A stretch of 64,000 bases of DNA from Streptomyces cirratus (GCF_014650775.1 NZ_BMVP01000002.1:620001-684000); one strand, 5' to 3'; positions 17,137 to 25,922 are shown, numbered from the stretch's first letter. Notes: generated by a model not told the origin, from the sequence alone. A program made the numbers and translations.

Positions 17137-17352
17137 TCAGCGGTAGTCGTCCTCGTCCAGGGGTACCACCCGTGCCTGCTCGAAGGCGTCGCCGTCGGTG
17201 GCCTCGCCCCGGTCCACGCCCGTGGGCCGGTCGTCGTCGTGCGGCTGGACGTCGGTGTGCTGCTCCGCGGCGTCCGCCTCGGGCGTCTCCGGGTCGGGAA
17301 ACTCCCGGAGCTCCTCCTGGAAACTGTCCGGTTCGGCAGGATCGACCGTCAT
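17137..17352 (-). CDS. Small acidic hypothetical protein
   Basis: A 71-residue, strongly acidic protein rich in Asp, Glu, Pro and Gln, probably disordered. GGGGAG lies close before the ATG. There are no recognisable motifs. The frame is codon-biased and fills the space between the TetR gene and the divergent hydrolase gene, which supports it as real. Confidence 0.6.
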   Translation of the reverse strand: MTVDPAEPDSFQEELREFPDPETPEADAAEQHTDVQPHDDDRPTGVDRGEATDGDAFEQARVVPLDEDDYR

Positions 17353-17474
17353 ACCGCTCCCCTCGCCTTCTCTCGTCTCCCTATGAGCCTAGGAGGATCG
17401 CGGTTAGCCCGCCAGGTGGTCCTGTGACCGCCGACACAAGGGGCCCGGTGTGATCGTCTCGTAACATTGGCCCC

Positions 17475-18608
17475 ATGTCTTCGACGGAGCTGCCGGGTGT
17501 AAAGGCCGCCGCCGAGCTGACCTCCCAGGTGGGGGGCGCCCGGGTGGCCGAAGGCGAGCGGCTGCGCACGGCCCCGCTGTCCGGCCTGGAGCTGAACGTA
17601 CGTTTCCGGCCACCGGTACGGGAAGGGCTGCCGCCCGCCCTGTTCGTCCACGGGCTCGGCGGATCCTCGCAGAACTGGTCGGCGCTCATGGAGCAATTGG
17701 CCGACGACGTGGACTGCGAAGCCGTCGACCTGCCCGGGTTCGGCTGGTCGCCGCCGCCGGCCGACCGGGACTACTCCGTCACCGGCCTGGCCCGTGTGGT
17801 CATCCGGTACCTCGACGCCGCCGGACGCGGGCCGGTGCACCTGTTCGGGAACTCCCTCGGCGGCGCCGTCTCCACCCGGGTCGCCGCCGTCCGGCCCGAC
17901 CTCGTACGCACCCTGACGCTGGTTTCGCCCGCGCTGCCGGAGCTGCGCGTGCAGAGGTCGGCGGTGCCCACCGCCCTGCTGGCGCTGCCCGGTGTCGCCG
18001 CCCTGTTCGGGCGGCTCACCCGGGGAATGAACGCCGAACAGCGCACCAGGGGGGTGACGGCCCTCTGTTACGGAGACCCCTCACGGGTGACGCTGGAGGG
18101 CTTCGAGGCCGCCGTCGAGGAGATGGAGCGGCGGATGGCCCTGCCGTACTTCTGGGACGCGATGACCCGCTCCTCGCGCGGCATCGTCGACGCCTACACC
18201 CTCGGTGGCCAGCACGGACTGTGGCGGCAGGCGCAGCGCGTGCTCGCGCCGACCCTGCTGATCTACGGCGGCCGCGACCAATTGGTCTCGTTCCGCAAGG
18301 CGCACAAGGCCGCCGCGGCGTTCCGCGGTTCGCGGCTGCTGAGTCTGCCGGAGGCGGGGCACGTGGCGATGATGGAGTACCCGGAGGTGGTGGCCGCCGC
18401 CTTCCGGGAACTGCTGCGGGACACCGAACGCGGGCGCCAGACTGCTGCCGGAGAGCGGACGGCCGACGAGACGGAACGCCCCGGGCGGACCGGGCCGGGC
18501 GAACAGGACCAGCAGGACCAGCAGGACGAAGAGAAGCAGCAGAACCGGCAGGACCAGCAGAACCAGCAGAGCGAAGACACGGCGGACACCGAAGACGGCA
18601 GAGGCTGA
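17475..18608 (+). CDS. Alpha/beta hydrolase with Gln-rich tail
   Basis: A 377-residue alpha/beta hydrolase. HGLGG at about 59-63 is the oxyanion region, GNSLGG gives nucleophile Ser127, the acid is in GGRDQL and the His in EAGHVAMM. The last 60 residues are charged and extremely rich in Gln, Asp, Glu and Asn. TAACAT ends 7 nt before the ATG and no Shine-Dalgarno site is present, suggesting a leaderless mRNA. The stop is 5 nt before the start of the DUF3152 gene, so both are almost certainly one transcript. Confidence 0.9.
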   Translation: MSSTELPGVKAAAELTSQVGGARVAEGERLRTAPLSGLELNVRFRPPVREGLPPALFVHGLGGSSQNWSALMEQLADDVDCEAVDLPGFGWSPPPADRDYSVTGLARVVIRYLDAAGRGPVHLFGNSLGGAVSTRVAAVRPDLVRTLTLVSPALPELRVQRSAVPTALLALPGVAALFGRLTRGMNAEQRTRGVTALCYGDPSRVTLEGFEAAVEEMERRMALPYFWDAMTRSSRGIVDAYTLGGQHGLWRQAQRVLAPTLLIYGGRDQLVSFRKAHKAAAAFRGSRLLSLPEAGHVAMMEYPEVVAAAFRELLRDTERGRQTAAGERTADETERPGRTGPGEQDQQDQQDEEKQQNRQDQQNQQSEDTADTEDGRG

Positions 18609-18613
18609 GACGC

Positions 18614-19855
18614 GTGGGACGACATAGTCGCAAGGGCTCCGCCCCCACCAGGCCCGCGCCGCCGGTGGAGTCCGCGCCGGACGAGCGGCGCGGTGAGCCC
18701 CTCCCGAGTCCGGCGCACGCCGCCGCCTTCGACGCGTTCGGCTCCGGCGCGCCGCCCCGCGAGGAGCGGCCGTCCGGGCATCCGCAGCAGCGGGAGCCCG
18801 GTGGCGCCTGGGGCGCCGGGCCGCCGACCGGTACCGGCGCCGTCTACGGCGACTGGCGCGGGGTGCCGCGGGCGCGCGTGGCCGTACCGCCGCCCGCGCG
18901 GGACACCGACACCCCGGCGTTCGGCACACCCGTGGTCGGCTTCCCGGGGCCCCGTACGCCGCTCGCCGCGCCGGAGCACGCGCCGGAGCCCGAGGCACAG
19001 GCCGAGCCCGGGACGCAGCCCGCGTCGGGATCCGGCCGCGGCACGAAGATCCGTACCTACACCGGCATGGCCGCCGCGGCCGTGACCACCGTGCTCGCCG
19101 TCGTCGTGGCCGCACAGGTGGCCGGCCAGGGCGACAGCGACGCCGGCCCCACCCGGGCCGCCGCGGACAGCGCCAAGGGCCGGCCGGTCGTCGGGCAGTC
19201 GCCGGCGTCCCGCTCCGAGGGCCGGGCGACGCCCGAGGTCGCCGTGGCGGAGCTGACGTACGAGCAGAAGATGGCGCAGCAGCTGCCGATCGACGCGAAG
19301 CTCACCGGCCCGGGCCTCTTCGACACGGTCCCGGGCGTCGCCAAGGCGCCGGGCAAGGGGAAACTGCTGCGCTACCGGGTCGACGTGGAGCAGGGGCTGG
19401 GCCTGGACCCGCAGATGTTCGCGGAGGCCGTGCAGCGCACCCTCAACGACCCCCGCAGCTGGGCGCACAACGGGGAGATGACCTTCGAGCGGGTCCCCGG
19501 CGGCGAAGCCGACTTCGTGATCACCCTCGCCAGCCCCGGCACCACCGGTACCTGGTGCGCCAAGTCGGGGCTGGACACGACCGTCGACAACGTCTCCTGC
19601 GACTCCGCGGCCACCGAACGCGTGATGATCAACGCGTTCCGCTGGGCCCAGGGTTCCCCGACCTACGGCGCGGACCAGATGTTCGCCTACCGCCAGATGC
19701 TCATCAACCACGAGGTCGGGCACCGGCTCGGACACGGTCACGTCAACTGCCGGACGCCGGGGGCACTCGCCCCGATCATGCAGCAGCAGACGAAGTCCCT
19801 CGACATCGACGACGTCCCCTGCAAGCCCAACCCCTGGGTATACCCCGGAAATTGA
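18614..19855 (+). CDS. DUF3152 membrane-anchored metalloprotease-like protein
   Basis: A 413-residue protein. Residues 1-145 are Pro/Ala/Gly-rich and cytoplasmic by inference; one membrane helix lies at about 148-170; the extracellular domain (about 220-413) holds the zincin motif HEVGHRLGHGH (His369, His373, His379) and paired Cys residues (CAKSG, SCDS, NCRTP, PCKP). This is the DUF3152 family, likely a surface zinc metalloprotease. The GTG at 18614 follows the hydrolase stop by 5 nt. A terminator lies 10 nt after the stop. Confidence 0.88.
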   Translation: MGRHSRKGSAPTRPAPPVESAPDERRGEPLPSPAHAAAFDAFGSGAPPREERPSGHPQQREPGGAWGAGPPTGTGAVYGDWRGVPRARVAVPPPARDTDTPAFGTPVVGFPGPRTPLAAPEHAPEPEAQAEPGTQPASGSGRGTKIRTYTGMAAAAVTTVLAVVVAAQVAGQGDSDAGPTRAAADSAKGRPVVGQSPASRSEGRATPEVAVAELTYEQKMAQQLPIDAKLTGPGLFDTVPGVAKAPGKGKLLRYRVDVEQGLGLDPQMFAEAVQRTLNDPRSWAHNGEMTFERVPGGEADFVITLASPGTTGTWCAKSGLDTTVDNVSCDSAATERVMINAFRWAQGSPTYGADQMFAYRQMLINHEVGHRLGHGHVNCRTPGALAPIMQQQTKSLDIDDVPCKPNPWVYPGN

Positions 19856-19865
19856 CCCCGCAAAT

Positions 19866-19895
19866 CGGCCGCCCGGGCGCGGCCGGGCCCTTTTT
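19866..19895 (+). terminator. Intrinsic terminator
   Basis: Stem CGGCCGC (19866-19872) with GCGGCCG (19879-19885), followed by GGCCC and a run of five T. Confidence 0.8.
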
Positions 19896-20061
19896 AGCGC
19901 GCTCGAACGCGAGCCGCAGGGGAAAGTTACGACTCTTCACCCCTTCCGGTGGCGCGATGGACAACCGTCCGTCGCGCCTTCGGCATATCGGCTTGAGTTC
20001 TCCCGCGGCGGTCGACGGACCGACGGAGACCGCCTGTAACGGGAGATCGGGGGTGCCACTC

Positions 20062-21909
20062 GTGCGGATCGGACTGCTCACGGAAGGTGGTTATCCGTAT
20101 GCGACGGGAGAGGCCGGGGCGTGGTGCGACCGGCTCGTTCGCGGGCTGCCGCAGCACGCGTTCGAGCTTTACGCGCTGAGCCGCAGCGCCGAACAGGAAG
20201 AGCGCGGCCGCGTGCCGCTGCCCGGCAACGCCACCCTGCGGACCGCCTCGCTGTGGGCCCCCGCCGACGACGGGCGCAGCTACTCCCGGCGTGAGCGCCG
20301 CCGGTTCGCCGACTGCTTCGGGGACCTGGTGCGCGGCATCTGCGCCGCAGAGGCCGGCCCCTTCGCCGCCGGACTGTACGGACTCGCCGAACTCGGCCGC
20401 GACCAGGGCGGGCTGTACGCGGCCCTGCGCTCGGAGACCGCCGTGCGGGCGGTGGAGGCGGCCTGCCGCGCACCGGGCGCCGGCCGCGCCTTACAGGCGG
20501 CCCGGGTACCGGACCTGCTGGAGTTCGTGGACGAACTGGAGCGCCTGCTGCGGCCGTTGTCCCTCGACTGGTACGGGGACCTCGGCCGGGTCGACGTCTG
20601 CCACGCCGCCGCCGGCGGGACCGCGGCCCTCCCCGGCCTGCTGGCCAAACGCTTCTTCGGGGTCCCGCTGCTGGTCACCGAGTACGGGGTGCGGCTACGG
20701 GCCCACTACCTGGAGCACTCGCCGGACGAGCGGCCCGCCGTACGCGCCCTGCTGGCGGCCTTCCACATCCGCCTGGCCGCCGAGATCTACGCCCGGGCCG
20801 ACCTGCTCACCCCCGGCAACGCCCACGCCCGCCGCTGGCAGGAGCGGTGCGGGGCCGCGCGGGAGCGGGTGCGCACCGTCTACCCGGGGATGGAGGCGGA
20901 CCGATTCGCCACCGTCGGGGAGGACCCGGGCTGCGGCGACCCGGACACGCTCGTGTGGGTCGGCCGGATAGAGCCGGCCAAGGACCTCGTCGCCCTGCTG
21001 CACGCCTTCGCCGAGGTGCGCAGGGCCGCACCGCAGACGCGGCTGCGGATCTTCGCCACTGCCGCCGAGCCCGGCTACCTCGCCGACTGCCGCTCCCTGG
21101 CCGCGCAGCTCTTCCCGGACGAGGCCGCCGACGCGATCACGATGGGGGAGAACCCGGTCACCTTCGAGGGGATCGGCGGACCCGAGGCGCCGTCGGCGGC
21201 CGACGCGTACGGGGCGGGGCGGGTGGTGCTGCTGTCCTCGGTGATCGAGGGGTTCCCGCTCACGCTCGCCGAAGCGATGTTCTGCGGCCGGGCCACCGTC
21301 TCCACCGACGTGGGCGCGGTGTGCGAAGTCATCGGCGGGACCGGGCTCGTCGTGCCGCCGCGCAACCCGAAGGCCCTGGCCGAGGCCTGCCTGTCGCTGC
21401 TGCGCGATCCCGAGCGGGCGCAGCGGCTCGGGGCGGCCGCCCGGGCGCGGGCCCTCGAACTGTTCACCGTCGAGCAGAACGTGGCCGCGTTCGGCGACAC
21501 CTACCTGCTCCTGCTCGCGCAGGGGCCGGCCCGGCCCGAAGGGGGGATCCCGTTCGCGCAACCCCCGGAAGCGCGGGTACCGGGCCACTGGACGACGCCG
21601 ACCTGGGCGACGACGCCCGCGACCCCTGCGGACCCCTCGGCGGGTCCGGCGCACGGTGGGGGTGCCGTGCCGGCGCCGGCTTCCGGGCCCGAGCCCGGAC
21701 CCTTGCCGGTGTCCGCGCCCGCTCGGGATGCCGTGTCGGCGTCGTCGGGGGGTGTCGTGTCCGGGTCCGGGCGGGGTGCTGTGCCGGGGCCCGGGGCGGC
21801 GTCGTCGGATCCCGCGCTCGCGCTGTACCGGGAGCCCTCGCCGGAGCCCGGGCCCGGGCCGGGGCCGGGCACCGCGGGGTCCGCTTCGGCTGCGGAGGCG
21901 GCGGCATGA
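20062..21909 (+). CDS. GT4 glycosyltransferase, PelF/DUF3492 type
   Basis: A 615-residue retaining GT-B glycosyltransferase. The N terminus RIGLLTEGGYPYATGEAGAW is the DUF3492 signature shared with PelF, the cytoplasmic polymerase of Pel polysaccharide. The C-terminal Rossmann half has VWVGRIEPAKD, and the donor-site motif EGFPLTLAEAM at about 395-405. The last 115 residues are a Pro/Gly/Ala/Ser tail. The GTG at 20062 is preferred because the upstream 105 bp lack coding bias and CGGGGG lies 8 nt away; an ATG at 19957 is possible. Its stop overlaps the next start by 4 nt. Confidence 0.85.
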   Translation: MRIGLLTEGGYPYATGEAGAWCDRLVRGLPQHAFELYALSRSAEQEERGRVPLPGNATLRTASLWAPADDGRSYSRRERRRFADCFGDLVRGICAAEAGPFAAGLYGLAELGRDQGGLYAALRSETAVRAVEAACRAPGAGRALQAARVPDLLEFVDELERLLRPLSLDWYGDLGRVDVCHAAAGGTAALPGLLAKRFFGVPLLVTEYGVRLRAHYLEHSPDERPAVRALLAAFHIRLAAEIYARADLLTPGNAHARRWQERCGAARERVRTVYPGMEADRFATVGEDPGCGDPDTLVWVGRIEPAKDLVALLHAFAEVRRAAPQTRLRIFATAAEPGYLADCRSLAAQLFPDEAADAITMGENPVTFEGIGGPEAPSAADAYGAGRVVLLSSVIEGFPLTLAEAMFCGRATVSTDVGAVCEVIGGTGLVVPPRNPKALAEACLSLLRDPERAQRLGAAARARALELFTVEQNVAAFGDTYLLLLAQGPARPEGGIPFAQPPEARVPGHWTTPTWATTPATPADPSAGPAHGGGAVPAPASGPEPGPLPVSAPARDAVSASSGGVVSGSGRGAVPGPGAASSDPALALYREPSPEPGPGPGPGTAGSASAAEAAA

Positions 21910-22802
21910 CCCTCGAAGACACCGGGCTGCGCCCCGAGCCCGCCGCCGCGCCGCGCCGGCGGGCCGCGGGGGACCCCGTCAAGGCCTTGCTGCACCGCCA
22001 CCGCGACCTGTGCGAGCGCGCCGTAGACCCGCTGGAGATCGCCGCCGGGCTCGAAGCCCACGGCATCACCGACCGCACCGCCGCGCGCTTCCGCCACCGG
22101 GACGTCTTCTCCCTCGCCGAGGAGCTCTACGCCCGCACCCCGCGCGGCGAGACCCGGGCCGTGCCGACCCCGGCCGGCGCCGTCACCCCCGCCGCCCTGC
22201 GCGGCTTCGGCCTCGCCCTGCTGCCCGGGGCCGTCGCGCTCGGGGCCGTCGCCGCCCGGGTGCCGTGGGCCGGCGCCGTCGCGGTGGCCGTCACCGTCGC
22301 CGCGCTCGTGTGGCCCGGGCGGACCGCCGGGGGGCGGTTCCCCGGCCTGCTCCACCTGCTCGCGGCGGCCGCCGTCGGCTGGGCCGTCCACCGGCACGGC
22401 CCCGCCCTCGGCGTCGCCCTCGCCCTGGCCGTCGCCCCCGCACACCTGGCCGCCGCCGCCTTCGCGGCCCGGGCCCGGCGCGGCCTCGCCGGGAGCCGGG
22501 TCCTGGAGGACTTCGCCGCCGGAGTGCGGCCGCTGCTCCTCCTCACCGCCGCCGGGTTCACCGCCGCCGCCGCGGGGGCCGCCACGCTCGCCGCCGCGCC
22601 GCTCGCGCCCGCCGTCCCGCTCGCGGCGCTGCTCTTCGTGACCCGGCTGCTGCTCGCCCACGGCGCACACCGGGCGCCCGTCGCGGCCGCCCTGGCCGTG
22701 GCCCTCGTACCGGTCCCGGCGGCTCCGCTCGCCGCAGCCGCGGGACTCCTCGTACACGCCGTCTTCGCGCTGTCCCGTGCCTCCGCACACGCGCGTCCCT
22801 GA
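21906..22802 (+). CDS. Polytopic membrane protein of the PelF-like locus
   Basis: A 298-residue protein. Residues about 20-85 are soluble and helical, with HRDLCERAVDPLEIAAGLEAHG; the rest contains about seven to eight Ala/Val/Leu-rich membrane helices. It overlaps the glycosyltransferase gene by ATGA, implying translational coupling. By position it could be the membrane partner that anchors or helps export the polymer, in the role PelG plays in Pel systems, but it is much shorter than PelG and I see no shared motif. Codon bias is strong. Function is inferred from context only. Confidence 0.75.
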   Translation: MTLEDTGLRPEPAAAPRRRAAGDPVKALLHRHRDLCERAVDPLEIAAGLEAHGITDRTAARFRHRDVFSLAEELYARTPRGETRAVPTPAGAVTPAALRGFGLALLPGAVALGAVAARVPWAGAVAVAVTVAALVWPGRTAGGRFPGLLHLLAAAAVGWAVHRHGPALGVALALAVAPAHLAAAAFAARARRGLAGSRVLEDFAAGVRPLLLLTAAGFTAAAAGAATLAAAPLAPAVPLAALLFVTRLLLAHGAHRAPVAAALAVALVPVPAAPLAAAAGLLVHAVFALSRASAHARP

Positions 22803-22867
22803 GCCTTCGGAAACCGACGCCGGAGCGCCGTACCCCTACCACCCCACCCAGACCAAGGAGAAACAGG

Positions 22868-22906
22868 ATGACCGGCCAGCCAACCAACCAAGGGGCCGCG
22901 CGATGA
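22868..22906 (+). CDS. Possible 12-codon leader ORF coupled to the epimerase gene
   Basis: ATG at 22868 has a near-ideal AAGGAG site 7 nt upstream. The frame reads MTGQPTNQGAAR and stops with a TGA that overlaps the epimerase ATG (22903). It may be a leader peptide that delivers ribosomes to the epimerase start, or the remnant of a longer N terminus lost by a frameshift. The epimerase start itself has only a weaker AGGGG site. Confidence 0.45.
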   Translation: MTGQPTNQGAAR

Positions 22907-23913
22907 GGGTGCTGCTGATCGGAGCCAACGGATACCTCGGCCGCTACGTCGCAGACCGGCTGCTCGCCGACCCCGCCGTGCAGCTCACCGCGCTCGGCCG
23001 GGGCGACGACGCCGACGTCCGCTTCGACCTTGCAACCGGCAGCCCGGGGGCCCTCACCCGGTTCCTCGACGCCGTCCACCCGGGCGTCGTCATCAACTGC
23101 GCGGGCGCCACCCGTGGCGGCGCCCGGGAGCTGACCCGCCACAACACCGTGGCCGTCGCCACCATCTGCGAGTCCCTGCGCCGCAGCGGCTGCGGGGCCC
23201 GGCTCGTCCAGCTGGGCTGCGCCGCCGAGTACGGGCCCAGCCAGCCCGGGTCCTCCACGGCCGAGGACGCAGTCCCGAGACCGGGCGGACCGTACGGCGT
23301 CAGCAAGCTGGCCGCGACCGAGCTGGTCCTCGGCTCCGGGCTGGACGCGGTCGTACTGCGGATCTTCTCGCCCGTCGGGCCCGGCACCCCCGCCGGATCC
23401 CCCCTCGGCCGGCTCGCCGAAGCCATGCGGCGCGCCATGCAGTCCGGCGACGGTGAACTGAAGCTCAGCGGACTCGGGGTGCAGCGCGACTTCGTCGACG
23501 TGCGCGACGTCGCCCGGGCCGTGCACGCGGCCTCCCTCTCCGCAGCCCAGGGCGTCGTCAACATCGGCACCGGCCGCGCGGTCCGGCTGCGCGACGCGGC
23601 GGCCGTACTGGCCCGGGTCGCGGGTTACGGCGGCTCCCTGCACGAACTGGACGTGCCGCACGGCGGCGGCCAGCACCCGGTGTCGCACGGGCACCCGGGA
23701 CGGCCGCAGGGCCTGCCCGCCATCGGCTCCCCGCGCGGCGAGGCCACGGCCGACCAGCTCGCCGCCGCCCCGCAGGCCCCGTACCCGGACGGCTGCGGCA
23801 CCTGGCAGCAGGCCGACGTCCGCACCGCCCGCGACCGGCTCGGCTGGCGGCCCCGGATCAACCTGGAGGAGTCCCTGGCCGACATCTGGATGGAGGCGGC
23901 GTGCCGCATCTGA
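22903..23913 (+). CDS. NAD-dependent sugar-nucleotide epimerase/dehydratase
   Basis: A 336-residue extended short-chain dehydrogenase. The Rossmann motif GANGYLGR is at about 7-14, the catalytic YGVSK tetrad follows a CAAEYG strand, and LRIFSPVGPG is a typical substrate-lid segment. A Gly/His/Pro-rich insertion (about 248-290) is unusual. Family members interconvert UDP-sugars such as UDP-GlcNAc/UDP-GalNAc; the actual substrate here is inferred from the neighbouring glycosyltransferase and hydrolase. Its end overlaps the spherulin-4 gene by 13 nt. Confidence 0.85.
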   Translation: MRVLLIGANGYLGRYVADRLLADPAVQLTALGRGDDADVRFDLATGSPGALTRFLDAVHPGVVINCAGATRGGARELTRHNTVAVATICESLRRSGCGARLVQLGCAAEYGPSQPGSSTAEDAVPRPGGPYGVSKLAATELVLGSGLDAVVLRIFSPVGPGTPAGSPLGRLAEAMRRAMQSGDGELKLSGLGVQRDFVDVRDVARAVHAASLSAAQGVVNIGTGRAVRLRDAAAVLARVAGYGGSLHELDVPHGGGQHPVSHGHPGRPQGLPAIGSPRGEATADQLAAAPQAPYPDGCGTWQQADVRTARDRLGWRPRINLEESLADIWMEAACRI

Positions 23914-24665
23914 CGACGCCGCCCGCGGCCGCCGCGACCGAGGCGGGGCGCCTGGGCCTGGGCACGCCCGGCTACGCGCACCCGCTGCTCGCGCCGGTGG
24001 AGTGGGCCGAGCTGACCCGGCCCGGGACCCCGCTGCACTGGGCGGTGCTCAACGTGACGGACGGCCCGGGCGGCCGGCCCGACGCGCACTGCGCGGAAGC
24101 GGCCGGGCGGCTGCGCGACGTCGGCGACCCGGGCCGCACCGGCCCACGTCTCCTCGGCCATCTCGCCATGCGGGACGGCGCGCGGTCGTTCGGGGAGCTG
24201 ATCGGTGACGCCCACCGCTTCCGCGACTGGTACGGGGTCGGCGGCTTCTACCTGGCCGACACCCCGGCCGACCGGGCGGACCTGCCCGCGGTGCGCCGCG
24301 TGGTGGACGCCCTGCGCGGCCTCGGCGACGGCCTCCGTATCGTGCTGGGGCACGGCACGCACCCCTACGAGGGCTACGCGGAGACCGCCGACCAGCTGGT
24401 CACCTTCTCCGGCGCCTGGGCGGACTACCGCTGGTCGCTGGTGGCGGAGTGGACGGCCGACTACCCGCCGGAGCTCTTCTGCCACCTGGTGCACGGGGTG
24501 CCGCGCACCCACCTGGAAGAGGCGCTGCGGATCGCCCGCTGGCAGGGCGCCGGGACGATCTGGTTCACCGACCGGCGCGGGACGGCGGACCGCGACCCCT
24601 GGGCGTCGATGCCCGGGTACTGGGACGAAATCGTCTCGCGTATCGGACCGGGTGTCTCGGAATGA
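23901..24665 (+). CDS. Spherulin-4 family (GH135-like) glycoside hydrolase, cytoplasmic form
   Basis: A 254-residue TIM-barrel-like protein of the spherulation-specific family 4. Typical features are PLLAPVEWAEL near the start, LNVTDGPGG, a DWYGVGGFYLADTP segment with acidic residues where the family places its catalytic acids, and a late TIWFTDR strand. Fungal Sph3 (GH135) of this family cleaves galactosaminogalactan. No signal peptide is visible, which is odd for an exopolysaccharide hydrolase and suggests cytoplasmic action or non-classical export. The GTG start lies inside the epimerase gene with GGAGGCG just upstream. Confidence 0.82.
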   Translation: MPHLTTPPAAAATEAGRLGLGTPGYAHPLLAPVEWAELTRPGTPLHWAVLNVTDGPGGRPDAHCAEAAGRLRDVGDPGRTGPRLLGHLAMRDGARSFGELIGDAHRFRDWYGVGGFYLADTPADRADLPAVRRVVDALRGLGDGLRIVLGHGTHPYEGYAETADQLVTFSGAWADYRWSLVAEWTADYPPELFCHLVHGVPRTHLEEALRIARWQGAGTIWFTDRRGTADRDPWASMPGYWDEIVSRIGPGVSE

Positions 24666-24728
24666 AGAAGGGCGTGGCAGTGTTACGGGGAGAACCACCG
24701 TTCAGACATACCCATCTACGGAGTCCCC

Positions 24729-25907
24729 GTGTCGCTGCCACCCCTGGTCGAGCCAGCTGCTGAGCTCACCGTTGACGAGGTCCGTCGGTACTCCCGCCAC
24801 CTGATCATCCCGGATGTCGGGATGGACGGCCAAAAGCGCCTCAAGAACGCCAAGGTGCTGGCCGTGGGCGCGGGCGGCCTCGGCTCGCCCGCTCTGATGT
24901 ACCTGGCCGCGGCCGGCGTCGGCACGCTGGGCATCGTGGAGTTCGACGAGGTCGACGAGTCGAACCTCCAGCGCCAGATCATCCACAGCCAGGCGGACAT
25001 CGGCCGTTCGAAGGCCGAGTCGGCCCGTGACAGCGTGCTGGGCATCAACCCGTACGTGAACGTGGTCCTTCACGAAGAGCGGCTCGAAGCCGAGAACGTG
25101 ATGGAGATCTTCAGCCAGTACGACCTCATCGTCGACGGCACGGACAACTTCGCCACCCGCTACCTCGTGAACGACGCCTGCGTGCTGCTGAACAAGCCGT
25201 ACGTGTGGGGCTCCATCTACCGCTTCGACGGCCAGGCCTCGGTCTTCTGGTCCGAGCACGGGCCGTGCTACCGCTGCCTGTACCCGGAGCCCCCGCCGCC
25301 GGGCATGGTCCCGAGCTGCGCCGAGGGCGGCGTGCTGGGCGTGCTCTGCGCGTCCATCGGTTCCATCCAGGTCACCGAGGCCATCAAGGTCCTCACGGGC
25401 GTCGGCGAGCCGCTGGTCGGCCGTCTGATGATCTACGACGCCCTGGAGATGCAGTACCGCCAGGTCAAGGTCCGCAAGGACCCCGACTGCGCCGTCTGCG
25501 GGCCGAACGCGACCGTCACCGAGCTCATCGACTACGAGGCCTTCTGCGGCGTCGTGTCGGAAGAGGCCCAGGAGGCGGCGGCCGGTTCGACGATCACTCC
25601 CAAGCAGCTCAAGGAGTGGATCGACAGCGACGAGCCGATCGAGATCATCGACGTCCGCGAGAAGAACGAGTACGAGATCGTCTCGATCCCGGGCGCGCGG
25701 CTGATCCCCAAGGGCGAGTTCCTGATGGGGACCGCGCTCCAGGACCTGCCGCAGGACAAGCGGATCGTCTTGCATTGCAAGACGGGTGTCCGCAGTGCGG
25801 AAGTCCTCGCCGTCTTGAAGTCGGCGGGCTTCTCCGACGCGGTCCACGTGGGCGGCGGAGTCATCGGCTGGGTCCACCAGATCGAGCCGGAGAAGCCGGT
25901 CTACTGA
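24729..25907 (+). CDS. moeZ: MoeZ adenylyltransferase/sulfurtransferase
   Basis: A 392-residue fusion of an E1-like (ThiF/MoeB) domain and a C-terminal rhodanese domain. It activates and sulfurates the C terminus of sulfur-carrier proteins for molybdopterin, thiamine, cysteine or thio-metabolite synthesis. Seen here: GAGGLGSP nucleotide-binding loop at about 48-55, RYSRH, the zinc Cys pairs CYRC and CAVC, and the rhodanese active-site loop HCKTGVRS with the persulfide Cys. GGAG lies 5 nt before the GTG start. A strong hairpin follows the stop. Confidence 0.95.
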   Translation: MSLPPLVEPAAELTVDEVRRYSRHLIIPDVGMDGQKRLKNAKVLAVGAGGLGSPALMYLAAAGVGTLGIVEFDEVDESNLQRQIIHSQADIGRSKAESARDSVLGINPYVNVVLHEERLEAENVMEIFSQYDLIVDGTDNFATRYLVNDACVLLNKPYVWGSIYRFDGQASVFWSEHGPCYRCLYPEPPPPGMVPSCAEGGVLGVLCASIGSIQVTEAIKVLTGVGEPLVGRLMIYDALEMQYRQVKVRKDPDCAVCGPNATVTELIDYEAFCGVVSEEAQEAAAGSTITPKQLKEWIDSDEPIEIIDVREKNEYEIVSIPGARLIPKGEFLMGTALQDLPQDKRIVLHCKTGVRSAEVLAVLKSAGFSDAVHVGGGVIGWVHQIEPEKPVY

Positions 25908-25922
25908 CCCGTCCGTAGCCTC

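Noticed and set aside
19957..20061. Upstream ATG start for the PelF-like glycosyltransferase
   Set aside because: The added 35 residues lack coding bias and are not expected before the conserved RIGLLTEGG N terminus; kept as an alternative only.
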